DNA of 33,996 bases, taken from assembly GCA_944384065.1 (NCBI GenBank), contig CALWRY010000016.1, positions 1-33,996 of the forward strand. The letters run 5' to 3'. Source of the DNA: an uncultured Enterocloster sp. GTDB lineage: Bacteria > Bacillota > Clostridia > Lachnospirales > Lachnospiraceae. The notes under the pieces were generated by a model, which worked only from the letters and a program-made list of their open reading frames with translations, made no database searches and had not been told where the DNA came from. The position numbers and the translations under genes were made by a program. Shown piece after piece: positions 1 through 7,009 of this stretch; within the stretch, counting starts at the first letter, position 1; every line of letters begins with the position of its first letter.

Positions 1-50
1 AAGCTCTGAATAAGACCTGAAAAAAGGAATTCAGAAGATAGCGGCAGGAT

Positions 51-575
51 ATGGGATCATTTACCTTTCAAAACTGCCGGCTGGGGTATGGCCTTGCCAG
101 CCCGGCCTCGGATATAAGCCTTGGGGATCTGTCCCGTCTCGTGGACGTCTTTTACATCGGCGGGACAAAGGTAGGCGCCCTCTGCGGCGAGGCAGTCGTC
201 TTCCCGGCAGGAGCGCCGGCCCATTTCATGACCATGGTCAAGCAGCAGGGCGCCCTTTTAGCCAAGGGACGCCTCCTGGGCATCCAGTTTGACGCGCTCT
301 TCACCGACGGACTCTATCAGAAAATCAGCGAAAATGCCATCCGCACCGCCAGCCGGCTTCAGGACGCATTTTTAGAAAAGGGCTATGAACTTTATCTTAA
401 ATCCCCCACCAACCAGATCTTTGTGGTGTTGGAAAATGAGCGCATGAAGGAGCTGGGCCGTCAGGCCGTCTTCAGCTTCTGGGAAAAGCGGGACGAGACA
501 CACACCGTAGTGCGCTTTGCCACCAGCTGGGCCACCCGGATGGAGGATGTGGAAGCGCTTATCGCGCTTCTGTAG
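51..575 (+). pseudogene. 5'-truncated low-specificity L-threonine aldolase remnant
   Basis: The frame encodes the C-terminal half of a beta-eliminating / low-specificity L-threonine aldolase, a PLP enzyme that cleaves threonine to glycine and acetaldehyde. From RLGYGLASP onward the match to the family is convincing, and the stretch YIGGTKVGAL carries the PLP-binding lysine (about residue 41). Full-length enzymes are about 340 residues; only about 165 are present. Upstream of codon 10 the homology stops, the frame has stops at 18-20 and 39-41, and neither other forward frame continues the protein. There is no ribosome site before the ATG at 51. I infer a deletion joint near position 80 and a non-functional remnant, although an assembly joint at the left edge would look the same. 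Its 3' end overlaps the convergent arsR gene by 17 bp. Confidence 0.7.
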
Positions 576-927
576 GGCAGGCAATCTCCATCATCTCCTC
601 AATCATGTGGTGGAGCAGCCTGGCCTGCGCCGTGTCCGCCGCCTTATAATATACCTCTTTTCCCTCCCGGCGGCTGGTAATCAGGTTCCCTGCCCGCAGC
701 TGCTTTAGGTGGTGGGACACCGCCGGGCTGCTCATCCCCACCATGGAGGACAGATTGATCACGCACTCCTCGCAATGGCATAGCAGCCAGAAAATGCGCA
801 GACGGCTTGCATCCCCCAGCTGTTTAAAGATATCCGAAACATTCTGAAACATTTCCAGGCAAGGCATATCATCCAGCGCCTTCTCCATAGCCTGTCCGTG
901 ATCATGGGGCAGTGTGGTGTATTCCAT
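559..927 (-). CDS. ArsR/SmtB-family metal-responsive repressor
   Basis: This 122-residue winged-helix protein belongs to the ArsR/SmtB family of dimeric repressors that leave DNA when they bind metal. The core runs from MFQNVSDIFKQLGDASRLRI through the recognition helix SSPAVSHHLKQLRAGNL to the wing SRREGKEVYY. The segment HCEEC at about residues 50-54 sits where cysteine metal ligands lie in CadC-like members, and histidines near both ends could add ligands. The start at 927 is chosen because GAGGAGGAG lies just upstream of it; the longer frame would run through repeat DNA. It is divergent from an HMA protein and a P1B ATPase, so I infer that it represses that efflux locus and itself. The exact metal (Zn, Cd or Pb) is not decided by sequence alone. 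Confidence 0.88.
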   Translation of the reverse strand: MEYTTLPHDHGQAMEKALDDMPCLEMFQNVSDIFKQLGDASRLRIFWLLCHCEECVINLSSMVGMSSPAVSHHLKQLRAGNLITSRREGKEVYYKAADTAQARLLHHMIEEMMEIACPTEAR

Positions 928-959
928 AGGCGTTCTCCTCCTCTTTATGAATACATTTT

Positions 960-1113
960 GTCGCAGTTCAGACGGCGGGTTCTTCTTGCCCGGCCAAAGG
1001 CCGGACAAGAAGCATCGGATGGACATCCGATGTGTAAACAGGGATGAAAACAAGCTTACAAGCAAGCTTGACGCTTGCTTTCACCCCTGTTTACCCGCCG
1101 TCTGAACTTTTAC
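960..1113 (-). repeat. Structured intergenic repeat element, copy 1 (arsR leader)
   Basis: The copy is bounded by the inverted repeat core GTTCAGACGGCGGG (966-979) and its complement (1094-1107). Read on the minus strand, the direction of arsR transcription, it holds three hairpin modules in order. E is a 16-pair stem beginning GTAAACAGGGG, with a loop containing GTCAAGCTTGCTTGTAA. D is CATCGGAT/ATCCGATG. C is CTTCTTGTCCGGCC/GGCCGGGCAAGAAG. It is flanked by near-identical octamers, TACATTTT (952-959) and TACATTCT (1114-1121), which look like a target duplication. It has no coding capacity. The predicted arsR promoter lies just to its right, so the whole element would be in the arsR 5' leader. 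Confidence 0.85.
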
Positions 1114-1116
1114 TAC

Positions 1117-1145
1117 ATTCTATCACAAGAGGGAGAAATTGGTAA
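1117..1145 (-). promoter_or_regulatory. Candidate arsR promoter
   Basis: On the minus strand, TTACCA (1145-1140) and TAGAAT (1122-1117) are separated by 17 bp, and the -10 is preceded by TG as in extended -10 promoters. Transcription would start near 1110, at the edge of repeat copy 1. The -10 overlaps the right-hand flanking octamer of that repeat, so the insertion sits between promoter and gene. Confidence 0.5.
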
Positions 1146-1189
1146 ACCGTTCCATTTAAAAATTATTTTAAATACTTTCTCCCCGCCTA

Positions 1190-1218
1190 TTGACATTTCC
1201 CCGTGGCAGGCATATAAT
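1190..1218 (+). promoter_or_regulatory. Consensus sigma-A promoter of the metal efflux operon
   Basis: TTGACA (1190-1195) and TATAAT (1213-1218) are both perfect consensus hexamers with a 17-bp spacer. They precede the HMA-domain gene at 1282. A promoter this strong would need a repressor, consistent with the divergent ArsR gene. Confidence 0.85.
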
Positions 1219-1228
1219 CAAATTATCA

Positions 1229-1246
1229 ATTAAACATATATTTAAT
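1229..1246. promoter_or_regulatory. Candidate ArsR operator
   Basis: ATTAAACATATATTTAAT is an inverted repeat (ATTAAA, six-base spacer, TTTAAT) placed about +4 to +21 from the predicted start of the metal efflux transcript. ArsR/SmtB operators are typically AT-rich imperfect dyads at this location. The assignment to this ArsR is inference. Confidence 0.5.
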
Positions 1247-1281
1247 CATTCAAGTGTAATCTATCAAGGAGGAAAAAGGCT

Positions 1282-1500
1282 ATGAAAAAGACCTACAAGA
1301 TCGATGTGGACTGCGCCAACTGCGCCAACAAGATGGAGGCGGCCGCGCAGAAGACGCCCGGTGTGAAGAACGCAACTGTTAATTTTATGATGCTGAAGAT
1401 GAACGTGGAGTTTGAGGAAGGTCAGGATCCCAAGACTGTAATGCAGGCTGTCCGCCAAAACTGCAAGAAGGTGGAAGACGACTGCGAGATTTTCTTATAA
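1282..1500 (+). CDS. Small HMA-domain heavy-metal-binding protein
   Basis: The 72-residue protein is a single heavy-metal-associated (HMA) domain of ferredoxin-like fold. The metal-binding CxxC is in VDCANCANKME (Cys11 and Cys14), followed by the usual GV-x(4)-V pattern (PGVKNATVNF). Such proteins are cytosolic metal chaperones or stand-alone versions of the N-terminal domain of P1B ATPases. The start follows AAGGAGG with good spacing. The next gene is a P1B ATPase that lacks its own N-terminal HMA domain, so this protein probably delivers or senses metal for it. The acidic C-terminus (EDDCE) contains a third cysteine that could also take part. The gene follows the strong promoter at 1190 and ends directly at repeat copy 2. 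Confidence 0.9.
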   Translation: MKKTYKIDVDCANCANKMEAAAQKTPGVKNATVNFMMLKMNVEFEEGQDPKTVMQAVRQNCKKVEDDCEIFL

Positions 1501-1503
1501 AAA

Positions 1504-1626
1504 GTAACAGTTCAGACGGCGGGCAGGAAGGGGCAAAATCAAGCGTCAAGCTTGCTTGTAAGTAGGATTTTGCCCCTTCCTGCACATCGGACTAGGTGCC
1601 CTTTGGGGTATGCCCGCCGCCTGAAC
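1504..1626 (+). repeat. Structured intergenic repeat element, copy 2 (inside the metal efflux operon)
   Basis: This shorter copy runs from GTAACAGTTCAGACGGCGGG to CCCGCCGCCTGAAC. Read on the plus strand (the direction of the operon), it has module E as an 18-pair stem (GCAGGAAGGGGCAAAATC with GATTTTGCCCCTTCCTGC) enclosing the loop AAGCGTCAAGCTTGCTTG. A stub of D (ACATCGG) and module B (CTAGGTGCCCTTTGGGGTATG) follow; module C is missing. On the plus strand it is inverted relative to copies 1 and 3, but relative to transcription it has the same orientation. Flanks TATAAAAA (1496-1503) and TATAATAA (1627-1634) match in 7 of 8 positions. It starts four bases after the stop codon of the HMA gene. 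Confidence 0.85.
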
Positions 1627-1666
1627 TATAATAAAGTCCGAAATCAGCTTTCAAGGAGGCTCTGCC

Positions 1667-3553
1667 ATGAACAAGAAACAGAAAACCATGCTTCGCCGCA
1701 TCTTAGCGGCCGCTGCCATGCTGATTGCCCTGCACTTTATCCCAAGTTCCGGGGCGGCGCGGTTTGTTTTGTACATGATCCCCTACTTCACTATCGGGTA
1801 TGACATTCTCATAAAGGCCGGAAAGGGAATCAAGAACCGGCAGGTTTTTGACGAGAGCTTCCTGATGGCTGTGGCCACCGTCGGCGCCATCGCCCTGGCT
1901 CTCTACGGGGGGAGCGGGGATTACACCGAAGCCATTGCCGTTATGCTTTTTTACCAGGTAGGCGAGTGGTTTCAGAGCTACGCAGTGGGCAAAAGCCGCA
2001 GAAATATCAGCGAGCTCATGGACATCCGTCCGGACTACGCCAATATCGAGAAGGACGGGAAACTGGACCAGGTGGATCCGGATGAAATAGAGATTGGGAG
2101 CATCATCGTGGTACAGCCCGGGGAAAAGGTGCCCATCGACGGCGTAATTGTGGAGGGTTCCTCCACCCTGAATACCAGCGCTCTCACCGGCGAGAGCCTT
2201 CCCCGGGAGGCGAAGGAGGGAGATTCCATCATCAGCGGCTGCGTCAACATGACAGGCGTCCTTAAAGTTCGGACTATCCGGGAATTCGGCGAATCCACTG
2301 TCTCCAAGATTCTGGATCTTGTGGAGAATGCAAGCTCCCGCAAATCCCGATCCGAAGCCTTTATCTCCCGATTCGCCCGCATTTACACCCCTGCGGTCTG
2401 CTGCGGCGCCCTTGTTCTGGCTGTCCTGCCTCCTGTGGTCCGCATGGCCCTCATGGGGCTTCCCGCTGACTGGGGAACATGGATTTACCGGGCTTTAACC
2501 TTCCTTGTCATCAGCTGCCCCTGCGCTCTTGTAATCAGCATTCCCCTGAGCTTCTTCGCGGGAATCGGGGGAGCCAGCAACGCAGGCGTCCTGGTCAAGG
2601 GATCCAATTATCTGGAGACTCTGTCTCAGGCCAGGATCGTTGTCTTTGACAAAACCGGCACCCTGACCCAGGGCGTGTTCGAGGTGAGCGGCATCCACCA
2701 CAGCCAGCTGGAAAATGAAAAGCTTCTGGAATACGCGGCTCTGGCGGAGAGCGCGTCCTCCCATCCCATCAGCAAAAGCCTCCGAAAAGCCTATGGGAGA
2801 GAAATCGACCGCAGCCGCGTATCCGATATCCGTGAGATCAGCGGAAACGGAGTCATTGCCAAGGTGGACGGCATTCAGGTGGCTGCAGGCAATGACAAAC
2901 TCATGGAGCACCTGGGTATTTCCTTCATCCCCTGTCATTCTGTGGGCACGATTATCCATATGGCAGTGGATGGGGCCTATGCGGGCCATATCCTGATCTC
3001 AGATATTGTAAAACCTCACTCCAAGGAGGCCCTGCAGGCCTTAAAGGCAGCCGGAGTCCGCAGAACCGTTATGCTCACCGGGGATTCCCGCAGGGTGGCG
3101 GAGGCTGTGGCGAAGGAGCTTGGCGTGGACGAGGTATACAGTGAGCTTCTCCCCGCTGACAAAGTAACAAAGGTGGAGGAACTCCTGAAATCAAAATCCG
3201 CCAAAGAGAAGCTGGCCTTTGTGGGCGACGGCATCAATGACGCGCCGGTACTTAGCCGCGCAGACATCGGTATCGCCATGGGGGCCATGGGATCCGACGC
3301 GGCCATTGAGGCCGCCGACGTGGTGCTCATGGACGACGATCCCCTGCAGATCCCCAAGGCTATCAAAATATCCCGCAAGTGCCTGGGCATTGTCTACCAG
3401 AACATTGTTTTTGCCATCGGCGTCAAGCTTATCTGCCTGGCCCTTGGCGCTGTGGGCATCGCAAATATGTGGCTGGCCATATTCGCGGATGTGGGCGTCA
3501 TGATTCTGGCGGTGCTGAATGCCATACGGGCTCTTTTTGTAAAGGATTTATAA
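1667..3553 (+). CDS. P1B-type heavy-metal-translocating ATPase (Zn/Cd/Pb type)
   Basis: The 628-residue protein is a membrane P-type ATPase that exports divalent soft metals from the cytosol using ATP. All core motifs are present: TGES (about 174-177), the metal-binding CPC in transmembrane helix 6 (284-286), the phosphorylated aspartate in DKTGT (D328), the HP motif (H366) and GDGIND (520-525). The C-terminal helix pair contains KLICLALGAVG and ADVG, as in P1B-2 (ZntA/CadA) Zn/Cd/Pb pumps, so I favour that over copper. There is no N-terminal metal-binding domain; the neighbouring 72-residue HMA protein seems to supply it. The start is preceded by AAGGAGG. Repeat copy 2 lies between the two genes, so the operon mRNA must pass through a strong hairpin. 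Confidence 0.93.
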   Translation: MNKKQKTMLRRILAAAAMLIALHFIPSSGAARFVLYMIPYFTIGYDILIKAGKGIKNRQVFDESFLMAVATVGAIALALYGGSGDYTEAIAVMLFYQVGEWFQSYAVGKSRRNISELMDIRPDYANIEKDGKLDQVDPDEIEIGSIIVVQPGEKVPIDGVIVEGSSTLNTSALTGESLPREAKEGDSIISGCVNMTGVLKVRTIREFGESTVSKILDLVENASSRKSRSEAFISRFARIYTPAVCCGALVLAVLPPVVRMALMGLPADWGTWIYRALTFLVISCPCALVISIPLSFFAGIGGASNAGVLVKGSNYLETLSQARIVVFDKTGTLTQGVFEVSGIHHSQLENEKLLEYAALAESASSHPISKSLRKAYGREIDRSRVSDIREISGNGVIAKVDGIQVAAGNDKLMEHLGISFIPCHSVGTIIHMAVDGAYAGHILISDIVKPHSKEALQALKAAGVRRTVMLTGDSRRVAEAVAKELGVDEVYSELLPADKVTKVEELLKSKSAKEKLAFVGDGINDAPVLSRADIGIAMGAMGSDAAIEAADVVLMDDDPLQIPKAIKISRKCLGIVYQNIVFAIGVKLICLALGAVGIANMWLAIFADVGVMILAVLNAIRALFVKDL

Positions 3554-3571
3554 AGTCCGCTTATCTCCCAC

Positions 3572-3626
3572 AAAAAACACAGCGGAAGGACAGCTCTAAA
3601 TGATTGTCCTCCGCTGTGATTTTTTG
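3572..3626. terminator. Bidirectional rho-independent terminator after the metal ATPase
   Basis: CACAGCGGAAGGACA (3578-3592) pairs with TGTCCTCCGCTGTG (3605-3618) apart from one bulged A, and is followed by ATTTTTT. The left side is preceded by AAAAAA, so it could also stop transcription from the right. Confidence 0.85.
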
Positions 3627-3653
3627 TCTCGATATTTAAAAAATATAACTGCC

Positions 3654-3863
3654 CTAAACTGCGCATCTTTTTGTCTTTATTCTCGTCCAGCAGGCGCAGT
3701 GCAGAGATCTTCCCTTTATGCAGTGCTCTCTCCGCCTCGTATCTTCGTCCGCCAGCTCTGCCTCTCTCCGGACCTGACACAAAAATACGTCCAGCTTTGT
3801 CACAACATAATATCCAAATACAGCAATCGCGATAAACACCATCAGCAAAATAAGCTCTCTCAT
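3654..3863 (-). CDS. Small single-pass membrane protein, possibly frameshifted
   Basis: The product would be about 69 residues. It begins MRELILLMVFIAIAVFGYYV, a clear transmembrane helix, followed by a charged cytoplasmic segment (QVRREAELADEDTRRR). The start at 3863 has a purine-rich GGGGGAGG / GGGGAAG region upstream. After about residue 45 this frame becomes cysteine-rich and unnatural (HCIKGRSLHCACW), whereas the overlapping minus frame reads a more protein-like AERALHKGKISALRLLDENK at the same place. I therefore suspect a frameshift near 3725, although that second frame runs into the terminator without a clean stop. I do not recognise a named family and infer no function. Confidence 0.4.
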   Translation of the reverse strand: MRELILLMVFIAIAVFGYYVVTKLDVFLCQVRREAELADEDTRRREHCIKGRSLHCACWTRIKTKRCAV

Positions 3864-4039
3864 TCTTCCCCGCCTCCCCCTCATAGATTTTCTCTTTGTA
3901 TATCTTTATTATACTTTTTTCATCTAAAAGGGGTATTAACATCTCTCCTCTCATATAAAGAAAACATAAAGATGGATAAGATTTTAACAATGCGGCAGGG
4001 CTCTCCCAAAGCCATGGCCGTATTTCATAATTTTTTTAT

Positions 4040-4077
4040 CTTTTCGTCACCTTTTCGTGAAAAGCTTATGCTATATT
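4040..4077 (+). promoter_or_regulatory. Repeated CTTTTCGT motif upstream of the subtilase
   Basis: CTTTTCGTCA (4040-4049) and CTTTTCGTGA (4051-4060) are near-exact direct repeats. The second also forms the dyad CTTTTC-GT-GAAAAG (4051-4064). TATATT at 4072-4077 could be a -10, but no good -35 is seen. This may be a regulator site; its binding protein is unknown. Confidence 0.3.
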
Positions 4078-4106
4078 TTTACTGTACAGCAAAGGAGTGA
4101 TTCAGA

Positions 4107-5186
4107 ATGAAACGTTTGATTTTGAGGCGGATAACCTCGCTTTTTCTCTCCGCCATTCCCATCCGCCGGGGCCCCGGCGAGATTGGCTGGCTGGGAGCCC
4201 AGAGGCAGATGGTCCGCGAGGTAGTTACAGACAGTGTAAACGGCATCGATATCAATGCGGAGCCTGCCTGGACGTATTATGAACAGACTCCCTCGCGCCG
4301 CACCGTCACGGTAGCCCTCATCGACACCGGTGTAGACATCACACACTCCGATCTGGCAGGCTCTATCTGGATCAACGAAGATGAGATACGGGGAGACGGA
4401 ATTGACAATGACGGGAACGGATACGTTGACGTTGTGAATGGCTGGAATTTCTATTCTAACAATAACCAGGTGTTCCTTGGCGATGAGGATGACCATGGAA
4501 CCCATGGGGCCGGAACCATCGCCGGGGCCTGGGACGGCCAGGGCATCACCGGCATCGCGGACGGCAATTATGTGAAAATTATGGTTTTAAAGGCTCTCGG
4601 CTCGGAAAACGGCCAGGGGATGGCGCAAAGCGTAAAGGATGCCATTCGCTATGCCCAGGCCAATGGGGCGGACATCTGCAATCTGAGCATGGGCACTGCC
4701 TCCTATGATCCGGAGATGGAAGCCCTGATGCAGAACTCTGATATGCTCTTTGTCGTGTCCGCCGGAAATGGGGACAACTGGGGAAATGGTTATAATATCG
4801 ACTACTGGCCCGTCTTTCCCGCAGCCTACGAGGGAGACAATATCATCGCCGTGGGCAACCTGATGTTCAATGGGGAACTGGACGAGAGTTCCAACTTCGG
4901 CCTCTTCTCCGTAGACATCGCGGCCCCTGGCACCTATATTTTAAGCACCACCCCCGGAGGCTATGGATTTATGTCCGGCACATCCATGGCGGCCCCCATG
5001 GTAACAGGCGTGGCCGCCCTGGTCTATTCCTGCAGAACCGATCTGAGCCTGACAGACGTGCGTCAGGCTATTCTCTCCTCCGCCCGTCCCATGGAAAGCC
5101 TTACGGGAAAGGTATCCTCCGGCGGAATCCTAGACGCCTATGGGGCTATCACCTACGGTCTGACAGACAGCGCTCCCTCCCCCTAA
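4107..5186 (+). CDS. S8-family (subtilisin-like) serine protease
   Basis: The 359-residue protein has a complete subtilase catalytic domain: Asp73 in VALIDTGVD, His130 in DDHGTHGAGT, the oxyanion Asn221 in SAGNG and Ser293 in SGTSMAAP. After the Asp block comes an acidic insert, RGDGIDNDGNGYVDVVNGWN, which resembles calcium-binding loops of other bacterial subtilases. The N-terminus (MKRLILRRITSLFLSA) has basic and short hydrophobic runs but is not a convincing signal peptide, and no cell-wall anchor is seen. Cellular location and substrate are therefore open. AAAGGAGTG supports the start. The gene appears monocistronic, between a terminator and the convergent aroD. Confidence 0.92.
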   Translation: MKRLILRRITSLFLSAIPIRRGPGEIGWLGAQRQMVREVVTDSVNGIDINAEPAWTYYEQTPSRRTVTVALIDTGVDITHSDLAGSIWINEDEIRGDGIDNDGNGYVDVVNGWNFYSNNNQVFLGDEDDHGTHGAGTIAGAWDGQGITGIADGNYVKIMVLKALGSENGQGMAQSVKDAIRYAQANGADICNLSMGTASYDPEMEALMQNSDMLFVVSAGNGDNWGNGYNIDYWPVFPAAYEGDNIIAVGNLMFNGELDESSNFGLFSVDIAAPGTYILSTTPGGYGFMSGTSMAAPMVTGVAALVYSCRTDLSLTDVRQAILSSARPMESLTGKVSSGGILDAYGAITYGLTDSAPSP

Positions 5187-5192
5187 CCGCCT

Positions 5193-5220
5193 ATCAGGCG
5201 CCTCTCTCAAAGCGCCTGAT
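5193..5220. other. Hairpin between convergent subtilase and aroD
   Basis: ATCAGGCGC (5193-5201) pairs perfectly with GCGCCTGAT (5212-5220). The right arm lies inside the last codons of aroD. No T-run follows on either strand, so it is not a standard terminator, but it is well placed to separate two convergent transcripts. Confidence 0.5.
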
Positions 5221-5992
5221 GGATCACCTCCAGCACCCGCTTTAAATCCCCCGCGTCGATCTGGCCCGGCGCGGAAGCCGACCGCAGCGCCCCAAAGGTC
5301 AGGCAGCTTCCAAATACCTCCCCGGACAGGCGGCTCACCAGCCCCTGTCCTCCCATGGACATCGTGATCACCGGCACGGTAAGCCGTTCCGATGCCTCCG
5401 CTGTGGCGGCAAGCAAAGTAAGGACATCCTTCTTTGAATGGGGCATTACCGCAATCTTTGCCACATCCGCTCCCAGCGCCTCCATCCGCTTCAGGCTGTC
5501 AAGCATCTCCTCCTTTGAAAGGGTTTTAGAGAAATCATGCTTTGACAGAATCACCTTTACATCCCGGCTGCGGGCCTTTTGGGTCAAACGCCAGACCGCT
5601 TCCTCCCCTGCGGAAAGCTCCACATCTACTGCCTGGGCCGCTCTTTCCTCAATTATTTCTCCAATCAAGCTTTCATAAACCGGAAGAGAGGCGTCCCCAT
5701 TTCCTCCCTCTGCCCTGCGCCTGTAGGTAAAGAGCAAAGGCCTTCCTCCCAGTCTGTCCCGAAGCTGGGCCGCCACATCCGCCGCCCGTTTTCGTCCCGC
5801 TATATGGCCTTCCCCTGCTCCCTCTGTAAGTCCTTCCAGCCAATCTGCCCTCCACTCCGCCAGATCCGCCGGGCTCTCCCCGCACAGCGCGGCCTCCTCC
5901 ATCAGCTCCCTCTCATTTTTTCCCACAAAGGGCACACATATTTTGGGAATTCCCTCTCCCAAAACCAAATCTCCCAGACGTACTGTTTTCAC
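5207..5992 (-). CDS. aroD: Type I 3-dehydroquinate dehydratase
   Basis: The 261-residue protein is the Schiff-base (type I) dehydroquinase that converts 3-dehydroquinate to 3-dehydroshikimate in the shikimate pathway. Diagnostic residues are visible: Glu46 and Arg48 in EWRADW, His152 in SKHDF, the Schiff-base lysine Lys179 in VAKIAVMP and the substrate-binding Arg221 in SRLSGEVFGS. The length is normal. The start codon is GTG, preceded by AAGGAGG about nine bases upstream. No other shikimate gene is adjacent, so the gene is probably a stand-alone unit; type I enzymes can also serve in quinate/shikimate use. Confidence 0.93.
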   Translation of the reverse strand: MKTVRLGDLVLGEGIPKICVPFVGKNERELMEEAALCGESPADLAEWRADWLEGLTEGAGEGHIAGRKRAADVAAQLRDRLGGRPLLFTYRRRAEGGNGDASLPVYESLIGEIIEERAAQAVDVELSAGEEAVWRLTQKARSRDVKVILSKHDFSKTLSKEEMLDSLKRMEALGADVAKIAVMPHSKKDVLTLLAATAEASERLTVPVITMSMGGQGLVSRLSGEVFGSCLTFGALRSASAPGQIDAGDLKRVLEVIHQAL

Positions 5993-6014
5993 GCTCTGTC
6001 TCTCCTCCTTTTAC

Positions 6015-6084
6015 CGCAGCAATTTAAAACGCGCCGCTCTGACCCATTCATCGCAGCTGTCTAAAACGCGCCGCTTCGATCCAT
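6015..6084. repeat. Imperfect tandem duplication of the 3' end of the AraC gene
   Basis: Two units of about 33 bp with a 37-bp period (6015-6047 and 6052-6084) share the block TAAAACGCGCCGCT and flanking CGCAGC. Read on the minus strand, one unit is the last codons of the AraC gene (MDRSGAF stop). The other, just downstream, would read MGQSGAF stop. This looks like a slipped duplication of the gene tail. Confidence 0.7.
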
Positions 6085-6888
6085 ATCCGGAAGCGCCGCC
6101 GCCTTTCGATCCGAGGGGGCCGCTCCGAACATCTTCTTATATGCCCTAAAAAAGCTGGAGTAATCCCCAAATCCCGCCTTTGCCGCAGCCTCCGCCGCAG
6201 GGATCCCCTCGATCAGCTCCCGGCGCACCAGGGCCATTCTCTTATACAATATATATTTGGCCACCGTGGTGCCCGTGGTCTTCTTAAAAATATCCGTCAA
6301 ATGATTTTTGCTCATATAAAACCGGGCCGCCAGCCCCTCCAGGCTCAGAGGCTGCGCCAGATTTTTGTTGATGTAGCCGATAATTTCCTGGATCTGTCCG
6401 CCCTTTCCCTTCCTTGGGCCCTGGGCGGAACATATTGCAAAAATTTTTATTAAAATCGAGAGAATCCGTGTGTGAATTGCAATGTCCTGAATATCCTTTT
6501 TATAAGATCCACACTCCTCCAAAGCCCGGAAATACCACTCCATAGCAAACTGCTCCTCCAGGCAATTCCAGTCCGAAGCCAGAGGATCCAAGAGTTTTTC
6601 TCTCTCCTCCTGGTTTAAAAGCTCGGGCACAAAATGGATCCTGAGTCTGTAGTATTCGCTGTCGTCCATTATCTGAAGCCCGTGAAAGCAGTTCGGCGGT
6701 ATGATAATCAGACTGCCTGGTTGCGGCTTATAGCTGGTTCCCTCCAAAAAATATGTCACATTTCCGGCAATCATATAATAAATTTCAAAACTGTTGTGGC
6801 AGTGCATTTTATACTCTATATTTGCCGCATCGCTCCGTGTGCGGGTATACATGGCCAGATCTGTTTTAAAGCTTTCCTCCTGATACAA
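6061..6888 (-). CDS. AraC-family transcriptional regulator
   Basis: The 275-residue protein has an N-terminal cupin-like sensor domain (about residues 20-130, with HCHNSFEIYYMIAG and PGSLIIIPPNCFHGL) and a C-terminal double helix-turn-helix of AraC type (about 175-265; MSKNHLTDIFKKTTGTT and AAKAGFGDYSSFFRAYKKMFG). Such proteins sense small ligands, often sugars. The start is taken as TTG at 6888 because AGGAGG lies six bases before it; the longer frame has no ribosome site, and the internal ATG at about 6852 is poorly spaced. Its promoter region holds an inverted TTGCAA repeat that probably mediates autoregulation. No sugar-use gene is adjacent, so the ligand is unknown. Confidence 0.9.
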   Translation of the reverse strand: MYQEESFKTDLAMYTRTRSDAANIEYKMHCHNSFEIYYMIAGNVTYFLEGTSYKPQPGSLIIIPPNCFHGLQIMDDSEYYRLRIHFVPELLNQEEREKLLDPLASDWNCLEEQFAMEWYFRALEECGSYKKDIQDIAIHTRILSILIKIFAICSAQGPRKGKGGQIQEIIGYINKNLAQPLSLEGLAARFYMSKNHLTDIFKKTTGTTVAKYILYKRMALVRRELIEGIPAAEAAAKAGFGDYSSFFRAYKKMFGAAPSDRKAAALPDMDRSGAF

Positions 6889-6925
6889 CGGACACCTCCT
6901 TAAAAATCGTGCAGCTGTTGTCTCT

Positions 6926-6953
6926 ATCTTACCAGAAAGTGGGCGATTTGCAA
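6926..6953 (-). promoter_or_regulatory. Candidate araC-type gene promoter
   Basis: On the minus strand, TTGCAA (6953-6948) and TAAGAT (6931-6926) are separated by 16 bp, with TGG directly before the -10. The -35 is one half of the dyad at 6945-6970. Confidence 0.55.
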
Positions 6954-6970
6954 TATTTCTTTTGCAAATC
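6945..6970. promoter_or_regulatory. Inverted repeat, probable regulator operator
   Basis: GATTTGCAA (6945-6953) and TTGCAAATC (6962-6970) form a perfect nine-base dyad with an eight-base spacer. A third TTGCAA lies at 6982-6987, 20 bp from the second, i.e. about two helical turns. The arrangement lies between the leftward AraC gene and a rightward promoter, and suits binding by an AraC dimer. The choice of regulator is inference. Confidence 0.55.
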
Positions 6971-7009
6971 ACAATGGTTTTTTGCAAGGTTTCCGCTTAT
7001 AATACATCC

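Noticed and set aside
3394-3990. 198-codon minus-strand frame over the end of the metal ATPase
   Set aside because: It runs through the terminator and into the ATPase gene in antisense; only its middle part may matter as the second frame of a broken small ORF.
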